DNA of 46,025 nucleotides from a bacterium (GTDB lineage Bacteria; Moduliflexota; Moduliflexia; Moduliflexales; JAUQPW01): NCBI GenBank assembly GCA_030550175.1, contig JAUQPW010000040.1, forward strand, positions 1 to 46,025. The letters run 5' to 3'. A program made the position numbers and the translations under genes. Below are positions 9,000 to 16,739 of the stretch, piece by piece. Position 1 is the stretch's first letter, and each line of letters starts with the position of its first letter. The notes beneath the pieces were generated by a model. The model saw nothing but the letters and a program-made list of their open reading frames with translations, was not told the DNA's origin and ran no database searches.

Positions 9000-10240
9000 T
9001 CTTTATGGGGCATCATAATATCCAAGATAATCGCAAAGGGTTTGAGAACTCTGGCCTGTTGTAACCCTTCGTCTCTATTCGTGGCTCCAATCACACGGTA
9101 TCCTGCTTCGGTAAGGTTTTCCCGCAACAAATAGATTACGTCTGGTTCGTCGTCAATAACCAGCACTAAAGGGAAAGTATGGGAGTATGGGACTGTGGGA
9201 GTGTGGGGGACATCTCTACTCCCATACTCCCATACTCCCACACTTTCTTTCTTCTTCTCTTCCCCATAGCGAAGGGGAATAGTCACCGTAAAGGTCGAGC
9301 CCACACCAACGGTGCTCTTCACGCTAATATCTCCCCCCATGAGTCGAGCCAGTTAACGACTGATGGATAGGCCCAGACCTGTACCTCCATACTGCCGGGT
9401 AGTACTGCTATCGACCTGACGAAATTCTTCAAAGATGAGTTCTAATTTATCCTCAGGAACCCCTATCCCGGTATCCGACACAGAGATAACTATCTCTCCG
9501 TTTTGGCGATGGGCAGTCAGGGTAATTACGCCTGCTTCGGTAAACTTCACGGCATTACTCAAGAGATTAATGAGAATCTGTTTTAACCTATCCTGATCCG
9601 TGAACAGTGGGGGGAGATTTGCTTCCATTTCCTTTATCAGGCGAATCCGTTCACTCTTAATCATGGGTTCAATCGTACGAAGGCAGACATCTACCAGTGG
9701 GTCTAATTCAAACTGAGAGGGATGAATTTCCATCCTTCCTGCTTCGATTTTTGAAAGGTCCAGGATGTCATTGATCAAAGAGAGGAGATGTTCGGCGCTG
9801 ATAAGAATCTTGTGAAGATTCTCATACTGTTTCTCCGGTAAAATGTCTTTTGAACGCCGCATCACCAGGCGGGTGAAGCCAATGATGGAATTCATCGGAG
9901 TTCTTAGTTCATGGGACATATTGGCCAGAAATTCCGATTTGTGTCGGGATGCCTGCTCCAGCTTCCGATTAACCTCTTCCAGTTCTTGGGTTCGTTCCTT
10001 AACCTTTACCTCTAACTCCTCGGCATGCCGTTTTACCTGTTCATAAAGCTTGGCATTTTCGATAGCGATGGCAGCTTGATTTGCCAAAGCACTCAAGAGT
10101 TGTCGATCTTCCACCCTAAACTTTTGAGGGGTCTGGCTGGTTACGTAGAGGATTCCGGTTATCACCCCACGGGCTTTTAGTGGCACTCCTACCACGGAGC
10201 GGATGCCGGCTTCCTGAACGATCTTTAGAATTGGAGGCCT
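8960..10240 (-). pseudogene. GAF-HisKA-HATPase-REC hybrid histidine kinase, broken
   Basis: Reading on the minus strand: a 5'-truncated GAF domain (IRSVVGVPLKARGVITGILY ... ANQAAIAIENAKLYEQ), a coiled linker, HisKA with the phospho-accepting His in FLANMSHELRTPMN, then HATPase_c with N box (LINLLSNAVKFT), G1 (VSDTGIGVP) and G2 (YGGTGLGLSISR). A TAA at 9353-9355 interrupts the ATPase domain right after LSISR. The same frame continues LARLMGGDISVKSTVGVGST, so it is a nonsense change. A receiver follows (LVLVIDDEPDVIYLLRENL ... IILDIMMPHKDGWQVLH) and stops abruptly, shifting frame into the next receiver. A short inverted array of ATACTCCC repeats forms the linker at 9180-9243. It is not expected to be functional. 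Confidence 0.82.
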
Positions 10241-10385
10241 CCATAAGAGCATCTTGTGGGTTGTTAACTTCAACGATTAGATAACCCTGCCCTTCCAAAC
10301 AATCTATCAGGATCTCCCGACTGTTTGGATCGTCATCTACAATAAGGATATTCAATTTAGGGGTGATAAACTTCTGATCTGTCAT
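10233..10385 (-). pseudogene. N-terminal stub of a response-regulator receiver domain
   Basis: The first 51 codons encode the start of a receiver (ILIVDDDPNSREILIDCLEG, ending NNPQDALMEAS). It then runs straight into DNA that, in another reading frame, encodes the middle of a GAF domain. The missing part is the phospho-acceptor half of the receiver and the start of the GAF domain. This is the original 5' end of the broken hybrid kinase, with a start at 10385 and a GAGAGG ribosome site. It shows the third large internal deletion in that gene. Confidence 0.75.
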
Positions 10386-10440
10386 AGAGGATATCCTCTC
10401 TTTTTATCCTTGATTGAAAAAACAAGTATTCATATCAATG

Positions 10441-10553
10441 TAGTAGGTGGAAAAAGAAACACCCCCTAGCCCCCCCTCTAATCCCCCCGTATACGGGGGG
10501 ATTAGAGGGGGGAGGCCAGGGGGGTGTTCAGACAGAAAAAGTGACACCTACTA
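10441..10553. repeat. Long C/G-rich palindrome with 9-base terminal inverted repeats
   Basis: The ends are TAGTAGGTG (10441-10449) and CACCTACTA (10545-10553). Inside is a near-perfect hairpin: arms AACACCCCCT and CTAATCCCCC against GGGGGATTAG and AGGGGGGTGTT, centred on GTATAC at about 10489-10494. The nested structure and defined ends suggest a small non-autonomous mobile element. It sits between the broken kinase and a small plus-strand ORF. Confidence 0.6.
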
Positions 10554-10626
10554 AATTGTTACAGTTACAAAAACGATACCTTACTTGACGTAATAAAAAG
10601 ATGTCGGTAAGGTAAAAAATAAACGT

Positions 10627-10824
10627 ATGAAGCCTAAACTTTACATACCCACCGATTACCGGGCCTATCGAGTAACCGAAACTGGACATCAAGAACTCAT
10701 CATAGATTTCAGTTCAGAGCCGAAAAGAAGTGCCAGGAGGAAAATGAATCGGTTCATCCAAGAGAAGAAAGCGGAAGGCTGGGATATCCAGGATGAGCGC
10801 GAGGATCTTGCTAAGAGGGCTTGA
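10627..10824 (+). CDS. Small hypothetical protein (65 residues)
   Basis: I do not recognise this protein. It is 65 residues long, charged, soluble, with a basic middle (SEPKRSARRKMNRF) and an amphipathic helical end (EKKAEGWDIQDEREDLAKRA). There is no clear ribosome site, only GGTAAGG about 14 bases upstream. It sits alone, convergent with the downstream binding-protein gene. It could be a real small gene or chance. Confidence 0.35.
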   Translation: MKPKLYIPTDYRAYRVTETGHQELIIDFSSEPKRSARRKMNRFIQEKKAEGWDIQDEREDLAKRA

Positions 10825-10849
10825 CCTGATTCAAATTTATTTTCAGGAT

Positions 10850-11983
10850 TCATTTTTTCCTGAATTCCTGGATCTGCACAAATTTTCCGCTCTGAACCTG
10901 CCAGACCACAAAAGGGGCTTCTATCAGATCGCCTTTTTCATCAAACTGAATAGGTCCTGCAGCCGTGTTAAATCGGGTTTTATGGATATAGTCTGATAAT
11001 TTCTTTCCGTCGGTACTTCCCGTTGCCTGAATAGCCTCCAGAAGAATATTTGCGGCCACATAGCTATTAATGGTAAACGCACTTATTTCTCTTGCCTGAG
11101 GGAATTTCTCTTTAAGCTTTTTGATGAAGGGTTGGGCTGCTTCAATCTTTTCTGGGTCTGGATAAAAAGTGATATAAGATCCCTCGGCTGCCGGACCGGC
11201 CCCATCGATAAACTCTTGGGTAAAAGTACCAGATCCGTTAAACATGACGGCATTCAAGCCTAACTCCCTGGATTGTCTGGCCAGCAAAATAGCTTCAGGA
11301 TGAATTCCTCCGAAATAAAGAATCTCCGGGCCTTTCTGTTTGGCAGCAGTTAAAACGGCTGTATAATCCTTATCCCCCTGTACAACCCCGGTGTAAAAGA
11401 CCGGTTCAACCCCCAGTTTTTTCAACTCTCCGACAACTTTATCGGCTAATCCCTGACCGTAAGTAGTCTTATCATGAAAAACTGCTATTTTCGTTTTCTT
11501 CAGGGTATTTACGATAAAATCCGCCGCGACAATCGCTTGTTGATCATCACGCCCACAGGTTCGGAATACGTTTTTTAAGCCACGGTCGGTAAATTCTGAA
11601 TTGATAGACGCAGGGGTAATTTGTGGAATATCAAATCTGGCATAAATCGTTGATACGGGAATAGAACAACTGGAGTTGAAATGGCCTACAACTCCGACAA
11701 CGCCCTCATTAACAAACTTGTTCGCTACAGATACCGCCTGCTTCGGGTCATGTTGGTCATCCCCCCAGATGAATTCAACCCTTTTTCCAAGAACCCCTCC
11801 TTTCTCGTTCCATTCTTCCATGGCAATGACCGCTCCAATCTTCAACAACTCACCGAAGACCCCTTGATCTCCTGTGAGAGGACCTGCCAGCCCTAGCTTA
11901 ACCGTCTCTGCAGATATGGCAGGCTGGGTAAAAAGTAAGCTTAGGAAAATAGCCGTGAAAACAAAAACCAGAATCCGCCGCAT
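10850..11983 (-). CDS. Branched-chain amino acid-type ABC substrate-binding protein (LivJ/LivK-like)
   Basis: A 377-residue periplasmic binding protein of the type I fold, Leu/Ile/Val family. It starts with a clear Sec signal (RRILVFVFTAIFLSLLFTQP, cleavage after AISA) and then ETVKLGLAGPLTGDQGVFGE, a hallmark of the family. Typical blocks follow: NKFVNEGVVGVVGHFNSSCS, TIYARFDIPQITPASINSEF and IAVFHDKTTYGQGLADKVV. I chose the ATG at 11981-11983 because GGGGGAGG precedes it by 5 bases; the longer frame adds 18 unlikely residues. No permease or ATPase genes are adjacent, so it is an orphan that either uses a transporter encoded elsewhere or serves as a sensor partner. Confidence 0.9.
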   Translation of the reverse strand: MRRILVFVFTAIFLSLLFTQPAISAETVKLGLAGPLTGDQGVFGELLKIGAVIAMEEWNEKGGVLGKRVEFIWGDDQHDPKQAVSVANKFVNEGVVGVVGHFNSSCSIPVSTIYARFDIPQITPASINSEFTDRGLKNVFRTCGRDDQQAIVAADFIVNTLKKTKIAVFHDKTTYGQGLADKVVGELKKLGVEPVFYTGVVQGDKDYTAVLTAAKQKGPEILYFGGIHPEAILLARQSRELGLNAVMFNGSGTFTQEFIDGAGPAAEGSYITFYPDPEKIEAAQPFIKKLKEKFPQAREISAFTINSYVAANILLEAIQATGSTDGKKLSDYIHKTRFNTAAGPIQFDEKGDLIEAPFVVWQVQSGKFVQIQEFRKK

Positions 11984-12371
11984 CTTTACCTCCCCCTTAT
12001 TAGATTTATTGAAAAAGTCATTTTTAAAACTTTTCATCTGATGAATGACCTCTTTCCAAGGATTTTATAAAACATCCTTTGAATCTTTCCTTCCTCTTCT
12101 CACCAAAGGATAAAAACAGTTTCGCAGTCTTATAGGCGGATGTCAATGAAAAAGAAAAGAGTTCGATGGTCTCCCTCAGAATACCAGGTATGACCAGTAT
12201 AACATTTTGGTTGATAACCCTGCTTTTCCTCAATAGGACCGACTTAAGGTTGCAGGGTAAGAGGCCATTTTGCCCAAGAGGAATCAACGACTCATCCAAC
12301 GTGTTGCACAATTATCGATTCACGATACTGATTTAATAAATTAACAGCTTTATCGGAGTAAATAAAACCTT
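11984..12371. other. Intergenic region upstream of the binding-protein gene and left of the IS
   Basis: No supported gene. A minus-strand open frame of 95 codons here has no recognisable features. The last bases (12366-12371, AACCTT) match the bases directly to the right of the IS and are read as its target duplication. Confidence 0.4.
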
Positions 12372-12377
12372 TAGAAC

Positions 12378-13395
12378 TTACGCAGTTGGATTGAGAACGT
12401 AGACAGGATGAGCCAGATAAGCCCTTACCGCCTCCCGAAGGATAGCCATCTTCGCCTCCTACCAACTCACCCCTGTTCGCAGACGATAGACCTCCAGACG
12501 CAAAAATGCTCGCAAAGCCAAAAGCAGATGGCGCACGATGGCTATCGCCTTGCGAACCTGGGCCTTCTCAACACCACAAAATTGCTTGATCCCACGATGA
12601 TAAACCTCTCTACCCCATCCCTGTTTCTCCAGTTCTTCCCTCTCTTCTTCGGTCATCTCAAGGTCATTTGTCGCCCCATATTCTGCCTCTTTTTCTTTGG
12701 AGATAGTCTGAAACACCTTCACGAAACCAAATCCCCCAAGATGCACAACCCTTCCCCCCTCAGGGATTTCCACCTTGCTGATGGGTCCATTCCCTCCCCC
12801 CCCCTCCCTCTCCTCCCTCCCCGCATGCGGGGAGGGAAGGGGTGGGGCCGAGGAAGAGCCAGCCAAATCCCCGAATGAGCTTGAGGTTCTCCAAACTCGA
12901 ATACCAACTGTCCATAAGAACCTATTCCGGCTGAAACTCCCTCTCTCTCGCCTTCACAAGCATCCCCTGAAAGGGCTCATTCTTGGCTCTTCCGCCCTGG
13001 GGCTTGTCGTAAACACGAAAGTCGCAAGGAATGAGAGCATCTCCATCCGTCCAAAGAAGTGTCAAAAGGGCTATCCCCTTGACTACCTTTTGGTGCTTCC
13101 CACTCCAAGGGTAGGTTACAAACTCCATCTTCTTCGCAGAGGGTTTGTCTAAGGTGGGGTCGTCCAAGACCAAAAGCCCCCTTCTTTTGTTCACGAACGC
13201 CTTCGCCTCCTGCCACAAAGCCTCCGTGTCGGGAGGCTGCCTTTGAAGCAAGCGTGTGAAGGCATCGTGGGCAGGGGCATCTTCCCTTTCAGGCTGGCAT
13301 CTTGACGCCTCCGTGCAGGTGAAGACCTTCTGGGCAGCAATTATGAAGTGGAGGTAATCCAAATCATCGCATTTGGGCGGATTCATCTTTGTCAC
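12378..13395 (-). pseudogene. DDE transposase, IS701/IS4-like, inactivated
   Basis: The N-terminal 157 codons (from 13395) include the first catalytic Asp region LLVLDDPTLDKPSAKKMEF and WSGKHQKVVKGIALL. An in-frame TAG at 12922-12924 follows FQPE, after which the same frame reads VLMDSWYSSLENLKLIRGFG. Then a C/G-rich palindrome (about 12790-12848) has inserted and shifted the frame. The C-terminal part continues in another frame (KVEIPEGGRVVHLGGFGFVK ... GWGREVYHRGIKQFCGVEKA). A second TAG follows GVSW before EAKMAILREAVRAYLAHP. In both TAG places I would expect Tyr from the family pattern. The C-terminal catalytic Glu region (YHRGIKQ) is retained, but the gene cannot make an intact transposase. 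Confidence 0.8.
12790..12848. repeat. C/G-rich palindromic element inserted in the transposase gene
   Basis: A perfect palindrome at 12815-12836 (half-site CCCTCCCCGCA) is flanked by a C-run on one side and GGAAGGGGTGGGG on the other. It is the same type of sequence as at 1015-1070, 18700-18770 and 42861-42917. It replaces part of the expected transposase sequence and changes the reading frame, so it is a secondary insertion into the IS. Confidence 0.6.
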
Positions 13396-13514
13396 CCCCT
13401 GAACTTGGGACTGGAGTTAGGACAAATTTCTATTGACAAACTCTAAACTCTCCTTTTTGTACGGATATTTATAAAATAAAGGGTTTATAGTCAACTGCGT
13501 AACTCCTAACCTTA

Positions 13515-14561
13515 ACAAAATTTGCTTTATTGGCTGTTCTTCTACTTATCTTCAGCTTTTCCATATCCGGTGTAGAGGCTCAATCCCTGTCTCCGCAGGA
13601 AGCCGTTACTGCTGTGGAAGCCTTTGGTCTGACGGTTTCAGATATGGATAGATCGATAAACTTTTTTTCTAGAGTGCTCTCTTTCGAGAAGGTATCAGAT
13701 GTGGAGGTCTGGGGAAACGAGTATGAGCAACTTCAAGGACTTTTTGGTATGCGGATGAGAGTAGTCTGTATGCGGCTTGGGGATGAGTTTATCGAGCTGA
13801 CAGAGTACTTAACTCCGAAAGGACGACCTATCCCGGTTGATATACGCAGTAATGATCACTGGTTTCAGCATATTGCCATCGTGGTCAGTGGTATGGAAAA
13901 AGCTTATCAGCATTTACGCGAACATAAAGTACAACATGCCTCTACAGGTCTTCAACGTATTCCGGACTGGAACAAAGCGGCAGGGGGAATAAAAGCCTTT
14001 TACTTTAAGGATTCCGGTGGACATTATTTGGAGATTATTTACTTTCCTCCAGGAAAGGGTAATCCCAAATGGCAGGTTACAACTGATAGATTGTTTCTGG
14101 GAATCGATCATACCGCCATTGTAATATCTAATACAGAGGCCAGCTTGAAGTTCTATCGAGATTTATTGGGAATGACACTGGCAGGGGAAAGTGAAAATTA
14201 TGGTACGGAACAAGAACATCTCAATAATGTATTTGGAGCACGATTACATATCAGTGGCTTGAGGGCTCCTCAAGGACCCGGAATTGAGTTTCTGGAATAC
14301 GTGGTACCTCGGGATGGTCGTTCTATGCCTGTAGATATACGTTCTAATGATCTTGTACATTGGCAAACCACGTGAGTTATTAACCATGCACAGGCAATGG
14401 CCAGGCGGTTAGGTATGGGTCAGATAACCTGGATATCTTTAGGAATTATCGAGATTCCGGAGGGGAAACCTGGATTCAAGAAAGGCTTTTTATTAAGAGA
14501 TCCGGATGGGCCACGCCATACGGTTGATAGAAAGATGAGAGAGTTTCTCGCAAAAGCATAA
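13515..14561 (+). pseudogene. Exported VOC-domain (glyoxalase-like) protein, disrupted
   Basis: The gene encodes a Sec signal (KFALLAVLLLIFSFSISGVE, cleavage near AQS) and two VOC/glyoxalase-like modules (about 30-175, starting AFGLTVSDMDRSINFFSRVL, and from about 190, starting GIDHTAIVISNTEASLKFYR). The metal or substrate is unknown. Two lesions are visible. The IS ends at the first codons of the signal peptide, so no normal ATG remains; only TTG at 13530 is available. A TGA at 14373-14375 interrupts the second module, after which the same frame continues VINHAQAMARRLGMGQITWI and GFLLRDPDGP to a TAA at 14559-14561. CGA to TGA is the simplest cause. Confidence 0.75.
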
Positions 14562-14643
14562 AAAGCGAAAGTATAAAAGTAGGGGCGATTTAGTACTGCA
14601 TAATGTTGACCTTGGCAAGAAAAATGTAAAAAGATAGTATTTT

Positions 14644-14760
14644 GCCATTGAAGAAATTTGTAAGATTCTGAATATTTCCGCGACTAATTTGTATGGATTA
14701 TTTTATGGAATTTCTTTGTCTTTGAAAGATTGCTTAAAAAGGAACTGGTTTAGCGCTTAA
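14644..14760 (+). pseudogene. C-terminal stump of an ECF sigma factor
   Basis: These 38 codons (AIEEICKILNISATNLYGLF ... KDCLKRNWFSA, then TAA) align throughout with the last region of the intact ECF sigma factor at 19905-20501 (AEEICKILGISSGNLHVLLY ... RHCLEIHWF). They correspond to the sigma region 4 helix-turn-helix. Everything upstream of that, including region 2, is missing. The stump lies directly in front of an anti-sigma gene, exactly as in the intact pair, so this is the remains of a duplicated sigma/anti-sigma module. Confidence 0.75.
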
Positions 14761-14782
14761 AGGTGAGGACGGATTAAAGATC

Positions 14783-15067
14783 ATGACCTGTAAGGAAGTT
14801 ACCCGCTTAATATCTGAGTCTTTGGATAAGAACTTATCCCTTCCCCAACGCCTCGTTATTCACATACATTTTCGCTTTTGTGTATTCTGTAAGCGATATG
14901 GACAGCAACTGCTGTTTCTCAGAAATATTTTCCGGGGCCTTTCTAAAAAGATAGAAAATTCGGAATCTTTGCCTGATGATCTTCCCTCCCTATCTCCAGA
15001 AGTACGAGATCAAATGAAGCGCCGCTTGCGTGGGGAGACTCAAAACGAGGATGGAAAAACCGATTAA
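14783..15067 (+). CDS. Zinc-finger anti-sigma factor, orphaned
   Basis: A 94-residue soluble protein with the ZAS-type zinc motif His29-X3-Cys33-X2-Cys36 (HFRFCVFCKRY) and an upstream conserved Cys3 (MTCKEVTRLISESLD). It is closely similar to the anti-sigma protein at 20507-20788, with the same start. Such proteins bind and block an ECF sigma factor in the cytoplasm. Its own sigma gene is reduced to a stump. It may be dying, or it may act on the paralogous sigma factor 5 kb downstream. Ribosome site: AGGTGAGGA, about 12-20 bases upstream, is weak. Confidence 0.75.
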   Translation: MTCKEVTRLISESLDKNLSLPQRLVIHIHFRFCVFCKRYGQQLLFLRNIFRGLSKKIENSESLPDDLPSLSPEVRDQMKRRLRGETQNEDGKTD

Positions 15068-15161
15068 GGTAAGAACCTACGCTATTGAGTTCCTTGATGA
15101 AGAGCGCTTCACTTTATCGCCTTCTCAATTCCCGGAGGTGATGCGGCGATTTTTAAAGTAA
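15051..15161 (+). CDS. Possible 36-residue ORF overlapping the anti-sigma gene
   Basis: It begins MEKPIKVRTYAIEFLDEERF and ends SPSQFPEVMRRFLK. The ATG lies 17 bases before the end of the anti-sigma gene, after AAAACGAGG, in an arrangement typical of translational coupling. I do not recognise it, and the intact anti-sigma gene at 20507 has no counterpart after it. It is too short to judge by composition. Confidence 0.3.
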   Translation: MEKPIKVRTYAIEFLDEERFTLSPSQFPEVMRRFLK

Positions 15162-15212
15162 GAAGGTGATAATAAAGATATCCTGGAGGGATCACCTCCA
15201 AAGGAGATAAGG

Positions 15213-16097
15213 ATGATTCCTGGCTATAAAATCACCGCAGAGATTTTTAGAGGCAGGAAGCGAATTGTCTATCGCGGACAACGAGAGAAAGATAAAAAAC
15301 CGGTTATCATAAAAACCCTTTCAGATGATTTCCCCACTGCTGCAGACCTTGCCGGCTTAAGGCGTGAATACGAGATCCTCAAAAGTCTTCAGATAGAAGG
15401 TATTACTAAAGTTTATACTCTGGAGAAATACCGAAAAAATCTCGCTTTGATTTTGGAAGATAAGGGGGGAGAGACACTCAGAAATCTCATTGATTTCAGA
15501 AAACAAAGCCAGGATCCACCTTCCACAGGGAATTTTACCACGGCAAAGGATCTTATTTTGTTGTTTGAGATAGCTATTCAGCTTTCAACAACCCTTGCGG
15601 AGCTTCATCGAAATCACATCATTCATAAAGACATTAACCCCAAAAATATCCTTATTAATCTTGAAATCCACCGGGTAGAACTTATCGACTTTGGCATTTC
15701 GTCTCGCCTTCCGCGTGAAGATCAGAAAATAAGCTATCCTAATTTGCTTGAAGGGACTTTGGCTTATATTTCTCCGAAGCAGACCGGCCGCATGAACCGG
15801 GCCCTGGATTATCGTACGGATTTCTATTCCCTGAGTATAACCCTCTACGAGGTGCTTACCGGTCAATTGCCTTTTGATTCCACAGACCCCCTAGAATTGG
15901 TCCATGCCCATACTGCCAGGACCCCTCGACCTCCCATCGAATTAAATCCCGAAATACCCCAGACGATTTCAGACATTATCATGAAGTTACTTTCTAAAAC
16001 TGCCGAGAATCGATATGATAGTGCTTTCGGACTGAAAGTAGTAGATCTGGAGCTCTGTCTGAACCAGTTACAATCCACAGGACAAAGAGGGAATTAA
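15213..16097 (+). CDS. Ser/Thr protein kinase domain, probably truncated multi-sensor kinase
   Basis: A 294-residue protein that is only a kinase domain. Landmarks: ATP lysine in PVIIKTL, catalytic loop HKDINPKNIL, metal Asp in ELIDFGIS, and LAYISPKQTGRMNRALDYRT in the activation segment. This last block is typical of very large bacterial multi-sensor proteins in which the kinase is followed by an AAA-type ATPase, GAF and histidine kinase domains. Here the reading frame ends immediately after the kinase domain, and what follows is a different broken gene. It is therefore probably the surviving N-terminus of a much longer gene, though the kinase residues are all present. The start has AAGGAG 7 bases upstream. 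Confidence 0.75.
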   Translation: MIPGYKITAEIFRGRKRIVYRGQREKDKKPVIIKTLSDDFPTAADLAGLRREYEILKSLQIEGITKVYTLEKYRKNLALILEDKGGETLRNLIDFRKQSQDPPSTGNFTTAKDLILLFEIAIQLSTTLAELHRNHIIHKDINPKNILINLEIHRVELIDFGISSRLPREDQKISYPNLLEGTLAYISPKQTGRMNRALDYRTDFYSLSITLYEVLTGQLPFDSTDPLELVHAHTARTPRPPIELNPEIPQTISDIIMKLLSKTAENRYDSAFGLKVVDLELCLNQLQSTGQRGN

Positions 16098-16697
16098 AAC
16101 AGAGCATAACTTCGAGGAGATTGTAGGAACCTCCAAAGCCATCCGGAAGGTTTTTCAAAGTATTGAAAAGGTGGCAGGTCGATACCACGGTCTTTATAAC
16201 CGGTAAAACAGGTACTGGAAAGGAGCTGGTCGCCAGTGCCATTCATAATTTAAGCAATCGGTCCGTGTAGATCTGTTTTATCGTTTAAATATCTTTCCTA
16301 TTTATCTCCCAGCTCTCCGGGAGCGCCGGGAGGACATTCCTTCGTTGATAAACTAGTTTGTGGGTAAATTTTCCCGGAGAATGGTCAGAAAGATAGATCG
16401 GGCCTCACGCGAAGCGTTGAAGAAGCTAATGGATTACCATTGGCCAGGGAACGTAAGAGAGTTAGCCAATGTCCTGGAACGGGCCGTAATTTTATGCGAC
16501 AGGGGCATGCTTCAGCCAGATCATATGGAAGTTTTGACTCTGGGGAAGAAGCCGAACGCAAGCATAGTTTGAAAGCCCTGGAAAAAACAAAATGGGTGGT
16601 CGGCGGACTTTCTGATGCCGCCAAGTTACTCGGTCTCAATCGAACTACCCTGCTGGCCAGAATGAAAAAACTGGGTATCGAGAAGATTAATACCTGA
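16094..16697 (+). pseudogene. Sigma-54-dependent (NtrC-type) activator, shredded remnant
   Basis: Pieces in order: the start of the AAA+ domain (NFEEIVGTSKAIRKVFQSIE), then after a frameshift near 16173 the Walker A region (TTVFITGKTGTGKELVASAI), then a jump near 16265 that drops about 100 residues including the GAFTGA loop and Walker B. After that come [20 protein letters not shown], a TAG at about 16354, KIDRASREALKKLMDYHWPG and NVRELANVLERAVILCDRG, another frameshift near 16540, and the Fis-type helix-turn-helix end (AAKLLGLNRTTLLARMKKLG). At least four lesions are visible. No functional product is possible. Confidence 0.8.
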
Positions 16698-16739
16698 GAA
16701 CTATCAGTAAGGACAGGGACATTGCTTTGAGATAAAGGT

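Larger units (their letters stand above)
12372..13508 (-). mobile_element. Degenerate IS701/IS4-like insertion sequence
   Basis: Ends TAGAACTTACGCAGTTG (12372-12388) and CAACTGCGTAACTCCTA (13492-13508) are inverted repeats with two mismatches in 17. Direct repeats of 5-6 bases (A)ACCTT abut both ends (12366-12371; 13508-13513), so the exact boundary is uncertain by a base or two. The interior carries one transposase gene on the minus strand, now broken. The right end abuts, and has apparently removed or displaced, the start of the VOC-domain gene. Confidence 0.75.

Noticed and set aside
12024..12311. 95-codon minus-strand frame left of the IS
   Set aside because: No recognisable domain and no supporting context; it overlaps the upstream region of the binding-protein gene.
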